DNA of 64,000 bases from Paenibacillus sp. MZ04-78.2. GTDB lineage: Bacteria > Bacillota > Bacilli > Paenibacillales > NBRC-103111. Both the position numbers and the translations under genes were made by a program. Each line of letters begins with the position of its first letter. Position 1 is the stretch's first letter. The stretch covers positions 62,001-126,000 of the forward strand of contig NZ_JANAVJ010000003.1 in NCBI RefSeq assembly GCF_024213375.1, written 5' to 3'. This document shows, one piece after another, positions 38,020 through 45,322 of the stretch. The notes under the pieces were generated by a model that saw only the letters and a program-made list of their open reading frames with translations, made no database searches and had not been told where the DNA came from.

Positions 38020-39884
38020 TGTATATACCTCCTTACGTCAGCTTGAGAAGCAGCGGCCACTTCCGCCGTCGACTCGCTGCGCTGAGCCGGCTCTACGGTA
38101 CCGGCAAAACCTGCCCTATCATGGACCGACCCCGCATCGGCATCGATATCCCCCGGCTGATCGGCAAATTGAATTTTGTACGTTTCGAGGTACGGCCCCT
38201 CCTGCTTCATAAGCTCGGCGTGGGTTCCTCTTTGCACGATGCGGCCTTGATCCAGCACCAAAATCTCATCCGCATGCTTCAGTGAAGAAATCCGGTGCGC
38301 GATAATAAACGTCGTGCGGCCTTTCATCACCTCTTCGAACCCTCGCTGAATTTCGTGCTCGGTTTCCATATCTACGGCGCTGGTAGCATCGTCGAGAATT
38401 AAAATTTTCGGATTTTTCAGCAGCGCCCGCGCAATCGCAATCCGCTGCTTTTGCCCACCGGATAGACCCAGGCCGCGTTCGCCGACGATCGTATCGTAGC
38501 CCATCGGCAGCTCCATGATGAAATCATGCGCTTTAGCCAGCTTCGCCGCCTGAACGACCTCTTCCATGGACACGTCGTCGACGCCGTAACCGATATTGCC
38601 TTTGATGCTGGAAGAAAACAGAAACGTCTCCTGAAATACAATCGCCATTTGACTGCGCAGGCTTTCCAGCGTGATGTCGCGAATATCCGTTCCATCAAGC
38701 GTAATCCGGCCTTCCTTCACATTGTAAGCCCGCAGCAGGAGCTGAATGACCGTCGATTTCCCGGAGCCTGTACCGCCTAGCAGGCCGATGACCGAACCCG
38801 CAGGCGCATCGAGATTGAATTCAGAGAGCGCCGGATGCTGATCCGTATACGCGAAGGTCACGTTGTCGAAACGGACGTAGCCCTGCACCCGGTCAGGCTG
38901 CAAGACGAGCGCATGTTCTTTATTTTTCACGTGTTCGTATTGATGCAGCACTTCGAGCAGCCGCTCGCCGGCCGCTTTCGATTGCGTAAAGTTGTTGATA
39001 TGAAAGCCGATGCCCCACATCGGGCCGATAATATACCAGATCAAGCTGAAAAAGGCGACGAGCTCACCAAGGGAAATGCTTTCGTTCATCACCATCCAGC
39101 CGCCGACTCCGAGCAAAATGACCACGCTCAAGTTGGCGAACAGCTCCATCAGAGGAAAATATTTGGCCCAAATGCCTGCGGTCAACACGTTATTTTCCTT
39201 GTAGTTTTCGTTGCGTTCGGCAAATTTGTCGATCTCGTGGGGCTCTCTCGCGAACGATTTGACCGTCCGTACCCCGGTGATGTTTTCCTGCACGGAAGTC
39301 GTCATGTTGCTCATCGATTGACGGATCAACCGGAACGCCGGATGAATTTTTCCCTCGAACCGGATCGCCGTAAAGACGAGGAACGGCATGCAAATCATGG
39401 TGAGGAGCGTAAGCTGCCAATTGATCGACATCATCATGATTACGCCGAAAGCAAGCATCATAATCACGTTCAAAATTTGGACGAAGCCGAAGCCGATAAA
39501 ATCCCGTACGGCCTGCAGATCGGCCGTGAGGCGCGACATCAAATCTCCCGTACGCGCTTTGTCGTAATACTGAAACGACAAATACTGCAGCTTCTGGTAA
39601 AGAGCAGCCCGCAGGTTGAATGCGGTTTGGTTGCCGAGCCGCGCACTGGTCACGCCGTGCAGAAACTGAAAGGTCGCCTTGACGATCATCACGCCGGCTA
39701 CGAGAAGCGCCAAGTACGGGACGGTCGAGAACTGCCCTTTCGAAATCACTTCGTCGATCAAGTACCGAAGCAGATTCGGGTACACAAGTCCCAGCGCTGT
39801 TACCATCATCAAGCAAACGATAGAGGCATACAGAAACCTTCGTTCCGACCAGTAAAATTCCTTCAGCTGCTTAAATACTTCCAT
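38016..39884 (-). CDS. Heterodimeric ABC exporter, subunit with degenerate Walker B
   Basis: A 622-residue half-transporter (YheI/BmrC-like), first gene of the pair. Six membrane helices (about 18-310) precede the nucleotide-binding domain: Walker A LLGGTGSGKST, signature GLSGGQKQRIAIA, and Walker B ILILDDATSAVD, in which the catalytic Glu is replaced by Asp. The C-terminal 35 residues are hydrophilic and unlike the family. AAGGAGG precedes ATG 39884. The 5' region carries strong inverted repeats and a short frame that overlaps this start, suggesting leader-based control. Confidence 0.92.
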   Translation of the reverse strand: MEVFKQLKEFYWSERRFLYASIVCLMMVTALGLVYPNLLRYLIDEVISKGQFSTVPYLALLVAGVMIVKATFQFLHGVTSARLGNQTAFNLRAALYQKLQYLSFQYYDKARTGDLMSRLTADLQAVRDFIGFGFVQILNVIMMLAFGVIMMMSINWQLTLLTMICMPFLVFTAIRFEGKIHPAFRLIRQSMSNMTTSVQENITGVRTVKSFAREPHEIDKFAERNENYKENNVLTAGIWAKYFPLMELFANLSVVILLGVGGWMVMNESISLGELVAFFSLIWYIIGPMWGIGFHINNFTQSKAAGERLLEVLHQYEHVKNKEHALVLQPDRVQGYVRFDNVTFAYTDQHPALSEFNLDAPAGSVIGLLGGTGSGKSTVIQLLLRAYNVKEGRITLDGTDIRDITLESLRSQMAIVFQETFLFSSSIKGNIGYGVDDVSMEEVVQAAKLAKAHDFIMELPMGYDTIVGERGLGLSGGQKQRIAIARALLKNPKILILDDATSAVDMETEHEIQRGFEEVMKGRTTFIIAHRISSLKHADEILVLDQGRIVQRGTHAELMKQEGPYLETYKIQFADQPGDIDADAGSVHDRAGFAGTVEPAQRSESTAEVAAASQADVRRYIH

Positions 39885-40202
39885 GGAGATCCTCCTTCTC
39901 CGGGCTTTGCTGCGAGAGCGTTTTCCGTTCTGCGCAAAGCCTCAGCCGATACATTTTTTTCTCATGGAATACGGCGGTAGGGCCGCAAAAGCAAAAATGG
40001 CTTTCGAAGCGGAATGATGGCTTCGAAAGCGTTTCAGCTATGAAAAGTAGTGTAGCATTATCCCCAAGGGGCGGCAAATACGGGTTGCCCCATAATCTTG
40101 ATTTTCCAAGAATATTTCTTCAAATCGTCACAATATGGAAGCACAACGCTACTATTTCTCCCGAATAATACGAATTCGTTGAAATGTAAGCCCTTTCACA
40201 AA
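39885..40202 (-). promoter_or_regulatory. Structured leader and promoter of the ABC exporter
   Basis: On the minus strand an extended -10 promoter (TTGCCG, 17 bases, TGC-TACACT) lies near 40042-40070. Just after it an 11-base inverted repeat GCTTTCGAAGC/GCTTCGAAAGC (about 40030-40000) is followed by ATTTTTGCTTTTG, so it can act as an early terminator or an operator. Further on, GGCTTTGC/GCAAAGCC (about 39940-39903) encloses a loop just before the GGAGG of the exporter gene. A 27-codon frame starting ATG 39954 runs through this second repeat and ends at 39871, 14 bases inside the exporter gene. No other gene is seen in this gap. Confidence 0.5.
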
Positions 40203-40203
40203 A

Positions 40204-40239
40204 ACAAAAATCCGAGGCTGCCCACTAGCGGACAACCTC
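40204..40239 (-). terminator. Terminator of dynA
   Basis: On the minus strand GAGGTTGTCC and GGGCAGCCTC pair around a 6-base loop, followed by GGATTTTTGTTTTT. About 50 bases past the dynA stop. Confidence 0.85.
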
Positions 40240-40288
40240 AGAATAAACCTTTTAGCACTGAACAAAAATGTGGCTCACTTCTCTAATT

Positions 40289-43200
40289 TCATCCAATAAA
40301 ATCCAACAGCTTGCTGTGCTTCGCCTGAAGCTCGTTCAAATCGATCTTCATCTCAAGCGCCTCCAGCAGCCCTTCGCCGTGCTCCTCCAGCGCCTGCCGG
40401 AGTCTTGCCGCCAGCTCCTGCATCACGCTTCGCAACTGCTCCGCGTAAGCGTCCTCCAAGAAGGCCGCTTGCGCGTCCGCAAAGTGCGTCATCGGCGCGT
40501 TCAAGCGGGCTTCCAGCTCTCGGCGCAGCTCCGCTTTCCCGTCGCCTTCGAAGAAGTGCTTCGCATTTTTAAAGAAGCCTGCCAGCCACTTCGGCTGTAC
40601 GTCTGCTGCCTCCAGTATCGCGTTTAGCTCCGGCGTTTTCAGCTTAAACGGCTCGAAGCCCGGGGCTTCAAAGGACGAAATTCCTCCGGTCCGGACGGCT
40701 TCCGACCAGTTTTTCGAGGCGTCGCCCGCCATACGGTTGATTTTGTTCTCGATCCGCAGCGTGGTTGCCAGCACCTCCTGGTTCAAGTCGAAGGACAGCA
40801 TCCGTCGCAGATCCTCCCATGCGGACTGCATGACCGTTTTCGCATCGCGCCGGTCGTCGCGGAATACGGCCGGGTTGAAGGCCGTGTTGAACAGCTCGCC
40901 GAAGCGGTAGGACGTGCGTTGCTTAACATAGTACAACAGCTCTTGAATTTCCTTGGACAGCTCGCGGGCTTCCGCGTCCGTGTCGGAAGCGGCAAGCCGC
41001 TTCTGGGCTTCCGCAAGCGCTGTACGCAGCGCTTCAGCTTGGCGGCGGCGCTCCGAAGCGTCTGCCCGGGCGCTGTCCATCCAGCGCTGGAGCACATCGG
41101 CTGCACGGCGGATATCCGCATCGCCCGCCCGGACAGCCATCTCGGTCAGCTCCGCGAACGTAAAGCGGACGAACTCCCGCTCGAAGCGCAAGATGCCCGA
41201 TTGCTCGACCGTCTCCCGGTCCTCTTGGATTTTCCCTTCGAGCGCATAGTAGCTCGACAACGGATAAATCCGCGGGTGCCGAATGCCATGCTGGAGCAGG
41301 TTCGTTTCAACGTGCTTGACGACCCCGTCCAGCTCTTCGGCGGAGGAAGCCAGGTCTGCCGCATTGACGATGAAAAACATTTTATCCAGTTCGAAGCTGT
41401 CTTTCACGCGTCCGAGCTGCAGCAAAAACTCTTTGTCCGCATGGGAAAACGCATGGTTATAGTATGTGACGAACAAAATCGCGTCGGCGTTCTTGATATA
41501 ATCGAACGCTACGCCGGTATGACGCGCGTTAATGGAATCCGCTCCCGGCGTATCCACCAGAACGACGCCTTGCTCGGTGAGCGGGTTCGCATAGTACAGC
41601 TCGATCAGCTCGACGAAGCACGACTTGGCCTCGTCGGCAGCATAATGGCCAAACTCATCGGCCGTGACGCGCAGCTCCTGCCCCAGGTGCGGGCTCATCT
41701 CCGCCCAGCCTTTCTCGACGGCTTTCAGAAACGCGTAATGCGGCTTGCCCTTGCCCGGAACTTGATCGGTCGCAAGCTTATGAATCGCGGCCAGCGCCTT
41801 TTCCATCGAATTTACAGCTACGCCCAATACTTCCAACGAATAAAAAATATCGGAGCTCAACCGTTCCGGCGATTTCATTCGGACCTTGGCCGTGCCGTGC
41901 GGCCAGCCCTCTTCCGGGGCCGGCGGCATGATTTTATTGATCGCAGCGGTCGTCGGATTCGGCGATACCGGCAGTACCCGTTCGCCGATTAGTGCATTGG
42001 CGAACGACGATTTGCCTGCGCTGAACGCGCCGAAGAGCGCGATCGTGAAGCGGTTGTTCGCCAGCCGCTCCGCCTTCTCTTCGAGCGAGCGGCGGATGCT
42101 TTGCAGCGCCGCGGCGCCGGCCAGCTCCTGCGCGGCGGCGCCCAGGCGCGCGGCGGCCTCGCGCAGCCGCCGCCGGTGTCCGCCTGCGGCGAGCGCGTCC
42201 GCGCCGCCATCGGCGTCGCCGCGGCTCGCCCGCGGCGCGAGCCCCGCGCGGGACTCGCGTGACTCGCGCCCGGCGGGCGCCGCGGCCTGCGGCGCAGCCG
42301 CCGCTGCCGCAGGCGAGCCGAGCGCAGCCGCGGGCGCGGGCAGCGCGGGCGCAGCCGCTGCCGGCAGCTGCGCGAGCAGCGCTGCGCCGTAGGCGGCCTC
42401 GGCCTGCGCGAGGCGCTCCAGCTCGCGCAAGCCCGCGAGCCGCGCGTCGAGCTCGGCGAGCTGCGCGCGCAGCGCCGCGAGGCGCGGCTGCAGGGCGGCC
42501 GCCAGCGCCGCAAGCAGCTCATCGCTGACGGCGTACGCCTCCTTGCGGTACAAGCTTTTCGCTTCCGCGGCAAGTTGCTTCGAGTACGTCAACGTATACT
42601 CGTTTCCGAACACCGCGGCCTCGTTCACCTGACCGGCCAGCCAATCCGGCGTCAGCTCCACGTTGATCCGGTCTGCCGCCTCGGTAATGGCGCCAGCCGG
42701 CAGGCCGTGGCCTTCCAGCTTCGCTTTGACTGTCTGCTGCACGTGTCTGGCCACCTGCGTCTCCACTTGCGACGCAAAATCTTTATGCAGCGCCGCAAGC
42801 CGCTGCTCCCGTTCCGCCGCCGTCTTCGCAGCGGCGCCAAACCAGCCTACCTTGAAGCCGGGTCGGCGGCTTTCCAAATACGCGTGCGCGAAGTCCCGCG
42901 TCACGGCCGGAATGACGTTGGCGTTGTCCAATACCGCCGCCACGTCTTTGCGCACGGCTGCCTGCAGCTCCGCCGGCAGCGATTCCAGCCGCGCCAGTTC
43001 GGCGCGCGCCTCCGCATACTCCGTCTGGACGGCGTCCAGCTCTTCGCCGGAGGCAGCCAACTGCTCGCGCAGCGCTTCCTTCACCGGCTCATTGCGCTCG
43101 GCCATCTTCTCGGCGTGCGCCGCTGCCAGCGCCCGCGCCGACTTCTCAAGGCTAAGCCGCACAAGCGGCTGCCGCAGCTCGATCAACTGCCCGAGCAGCC

Positions 43201-44041
43201 CGTCCAGCTTGCTCCACTCGCTGGACGGATGATTCGGCACTTTTACCGACGTATAGACGATTCCGTCCGGCCGCACGCCCCAGCTGGCGAACGCTTCGCG
43301 CACGCCTTCCTGATATGTGGCGAACGACAGCTCCTGCTCCCGGTGCTTATCGATCATGTTCACGATCAAATAGAGCGGCTTGCCCCACTCCGTCATTTTT
43401 TTCGCAAACGCCAAATTGATTTCCGACTGCACATGGTTATAATCCATCACATAAAACACAACATCAGCCAAATGCAGCGCCGATTCCGTCGCCAGCTGAT
43501 GCGCGTCGTCCGTCGAATCGATGCCCGGCGTATCCAGCAGCGCCGCATGCTCTCCCAGGAACGCGATCGGGTAACGGATTTCCACCGTTTCAATCGCTTC
43601 ACCGTTACGGCAATACTCCGCCAATTCGTCCAACGGCACCGTTTCGGACCGCGGCTCGCTCATTCCTTGAGCCTGATCGCCTGCCTCGTCGCTGCGGTAA
43701 ATGACCCTTGCCCCGGCTTCCCCGTTCACAATACTCACAATGTTGGCGCTCGTCGGAATCGGACTCGACGGCAGCAGCATATGACCGCACATCCGGTTGA
43801 TCAGACTCGACTTCCCTGCCGAGAAGTGCCCGCAAAACGCCAAATAAAGCCGCTCGCTCTGCGCTTTCGCCAACAGCTGCCGCAGCTTCTTTCCGTGCTC
43901 TCCGTCTCCCGTTTGCTCTACCTTCGCAAGCAGCCCTTGAACGGCGGCAAGCATTTCATCCTGCGGTGTCCCGCCTTGCAGCCCCTCTTCGTTCCCTGTC
44001 TCTACTGACGTTGCTTCTGCTATAGTCAATTCGCTTTTCAT
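40289..44041 (-). CDS. dynA: Two-GTPase bacterial dynamin DynA
   Basis: A 1250-residue fused dynamin-like membrane-remodelling GTPase, as in Bacillus DynA, which protects membranes against pores and phage. Unit 1: P-loop CGHFSAGKSSLI (about residue 70), DTPGIDS, and a helical stalk. Unit 2: P-loop GAFSAGKSSFA (about 672), VDTPGADS, and a second stalk. Between them, about residues 570-645, lies an Ala/Pro/Arg-rich low-complexity linker encoded by very GC-rich DNA (about 42090-42520). ATG 44041 is preceded by GGGCAGGAG; an in-frame codon further upstream lacks one. It is flanked by terminators, so monocistronic. Confidence 0.93.
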   Translation of the reverse strand: MKSELTIAEATSVETGNEEGLQGGTPQDEMLAAVQGLLAKVEQTGDGEHGKKLRQLLAKAQSERLYLAFCGHFSAGKSSLINRMCGHMLLPSSPIPTSANIVSIVNGEAGARVIYRSDEAGDQAQGMSEPRSETVPLDELAEYCRNGEAIETVEIRYPIAFLGEHAALLDTPGIDSTDDAHQLATESALHLADVVFYVMDYNHVQSEINLAFAKKMTEWGKPLYLIVNMIDKHREQELSFATYQEGVREAFASWGVRPDGIVYTSVKVPNHPSSEWSKLDGLLGQLIELRQPLVRLSLEKSARALAAAHAEKMAERNEPVKEALREQLAASGEELDAVQTEYAEARAELARLESLPAELQAAVRKDVAAVLDNANVIPAVTRDFAHAYLESRRPGFKVGWFGAAAKTAAEREQRLAALHKDFASQVETQVARHVQQTVKAKLEGHGLPAGAITEAADRINVELTPDWLAGQVNEAAVFGNEYTLTYSKQLAAEAKSLYRKEAYAVSDELLAALAAALQPRLAALRAQLAELDARLAGLRELERLAQAEAAYGAALLAQLPAAAAPALPAPAAALGSPAAAAAAPQAAAPAGRESRESRAGLAPRASRGDADGGADALAAGGHRRRLREAAARLGAAAQELAGAAALQSIRRSLEEKAERLANNRFTIALFGAFSAGKSSFANALIGERVLPVSPNPTTAAINKIMPPAPEEGWPHGTAKVRMKSPERLSSDIFYSLEVLGVAVNSMEKALAAIHKLATDQVPGKGKPHYAFLKAVEKGWAEMSPHLGQELRVTADEFGHYAADEAKSCFVELIELYYANPLTEQGVVLVDTPGADSINARHTGVAFDYIKNADAILFVTYYNHAFSHADKEFLLQLGRVKDSFELDKMFFIVNAADLASSAEELDGVVKHVETNLLQHGIRHPRIYPLSSYYALEGKIQEDRETVEQSGILRFEREFVRFTFAELTEMAVRAGDADIRRAADVLQRWMDSARADASERRRQAEALRTALAEAQKRLAASDTDAEARELSKEIQELLYYVKQRTSYRFGELFNTAFNPAVFRDDRRDAKTVMQSAWEDLRRMLSFDLNQEVLATTLRIENKINRMAGDASKNWSEAVRTGGISSFEAPGFEPFKLKTPELNAILEAADVQPKWLAGFFKNAKHFFEGDGKAELRRELEARLNAPMTHFADAQAAFLEDAYAEQLRSVMQELAARLRQALEEHGEGLLEALEMKIDLNELQAKHSKLLDFIG

Positions 44042-44125
44042 CGTTTCTCCTGCCCCTGTTCTTCCTCTGTCTAAAAACTTAAACCAAGCGCTAACCATCT
44101 ATCTTTTTATTTTCCGAGCAAAAAG

Positions 44126-44150
44126 AAAAAACCGAATCGCTTCGGTTTTT
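44126..44150. terminator. Hairpin terminator between the small gene and dynA
   Basis: ACCGAA and TTCGGT with a TCGC loop and A/T-runs on both sides. It is bidirectional in form but lies after nth and the small gene on the minus strand, before dynA. Confidence 0.85.
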
Positions 44151-44421
44151 AGTGTACCATATTTTCCGTCTCCGGAATAAATATTTCGAAAACATCACGA
44201 TGCTGCAAAATCGTAATGTCTTTATCCTTTACTTTCATCACGACAACTTCCGGACGCTGCTTCATGCGGTTCAAATAATTTTCCGGTACGCTGCCAGACT
44301 CCGTTACGACGACGCCTTCAACCTGCTTCTCTTCGTTTTCCTGCAAGGGAGTCTCAAGCACTCTCTCGTAAATATCCGAAAACAATTCAAAATCGCTGGT
44401 GTAGACAGATATGCATTTCAT
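44149..44421 (-). CDS. Conserved-looking small protein of unknown function
   Basis: A 90-residue protein starting MKCISVYTSDFELFSDIYERVL, with a mixed alpha/beta look and no membrane segment. It lies 21 bases after nth and its stop codon overlaps the terminator hairpin, so it is the second gene of an nth transcript. I do not recognise a family with certainty. Confidence 0.75.
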   Translation of the reverse strand: MKCISVYTSDFELFSDIYERVLETPLQENEEKQVEGVVVTESGSVPENYLNRMKQRPEVVVMKVKDKDITILQHRDVFEIFIPETENMVH

Positions 44422-44442
44422 CTCTAATCCTATCCTTTCGTA

Positions 44443-45150
44443 TTACGCCTCTTTAGTTTTTGCAGCTTTGACAGCTGCTTTCGCTTTTGGTATAGGCTTC
44501 CTATTCGAGTTCGATTTCATTCGTTTTTTACCTTCTCGGCAAAGATCGATCAGCGGACAAACCTCGCATTTGGGGTTTTGCGCTTTACAGTGATAGCGTC
44601 CAAAAAAAATGAGCCGGTGATGCGTCTGCGTCCACTCTTCGCGCGGCACCCGTTTCATCAGCTTTTTTTCCACTTCAAGCACCGAATCGTTAACCCCGGC
44701 AAGCCCGAGCCGCTTGGATACACGTTCCACATGCGTATCAACAGCTATAGCAGGCACGTCAAAGGCATTGGAAACGACAACGTTGGCCGTTTTTCGTCCG
44801 ACGCCCGGCAATTCCACCAGCTTCTCGTGTTCGCGGGGAACTTCCCCGTTATACTTGTCCAAAAGCATTGCGCACAAAGCCTGAATGTTCTTGGCTTTGT
44901 TCCGGAACAAACCGATCCGCCGAATATCCTGCTCCAGCTCTTCGAGCGGCACGGCCAAATAGTCTTCCGGCCTCTTGTACTTCTGAAACAATGTGGCGGT
45001 AACTTTGTTGACCGTCTCGTCCGTACATTGGGCCGACAACAGGACGGCGATCGTCAGCTCGAAAGCATTCGAGTGGTTAAGCTCGCAATGGGCATCCGGG
45101 AACATCTCGGCAATCGTATCCAGTATGGTTCTCGCTTGCGTCTGATTCAT
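44443..45150 (-). CDS. nth: Endonuclease III (base excision repair)
   Basis: A 235-residue DNA glycosylase/AP lyase removing oxidised pyrimidines. The helix-hairpin-helix is LPGVGRKTANVVVS, with catalytic Lys in this loop and Asp in AIAVDTHVERV. The four-cysteine iron-sulfur loop has the family spacing C-x6-C-x2-C-x5-C (CKAQNPKCEVCPLIDLC). A Lys/Ala-rich tail of about 25 residues after the cluster is a local addition. The start is an ATG after AAGGACAGGGAG. Confidence 0.95.
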   Translation of the reverse strand: MNQTQARTILDTIAEMFPDAHCELNHSNAFELTIAVLLSAQCTDETVNKVTATLFQKYKRPEDYLAVPLEELEQDIRRIGLFRNKAKNIQALCAMLLDKYNGEVPREHEKLVELPGVGRKTANVVVSNAFDVPAIAVDTHVERVSKRLGLAGVNDSVLEVEKKLMKRVPREEWTQTHHRLIFFGRYHCKAQNPKCEVCPLIDLCREGKKRMKSNSNRKPIPKAKAAVKAAKTKEA

Positions 45151-45243
45151 GCTCCCTGTCCTTTCTTTCGCCTGTTTCTTACAGTTTACCGAAACGCGGC
45201 AGGCGAATCAATGACTAATGCCGACAAAATGCGAACTTTTTAC

Positions 45244-45292
45244 GAAAAAAAACCGCCTAATGCAGCAAGAAGTTCTCACTACACAGACGGCT
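45244..45292 (-). terminator. Terminator of the amidase-GerMN-SLH operon
   Basis: On the minus strand AGCCGTCT pairs with AGGCGGTT (two G-U pairs) across a 26-base loop, followed by TTTTTTTT. Confidence 0.6.
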
Positions 45293-45322
45293 CAAACCGG
45301 ATAAAAGTTTCAAATAAACCGA

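Noticed and set aside
39990-40031. Inverted repeat considered as a mobile-element end
   Set aside because: No transposase or target duplication nearby; position just after a promoter fits a leader hairpin or operator better.
42090-42520. Possible horizontally acquired or foreign GC-rich island inside dynA
   Set aside because: The frame is continuous and the segment encodes an Ala/Pro-rich linker, so the base bias follows from composition rather than transfer.
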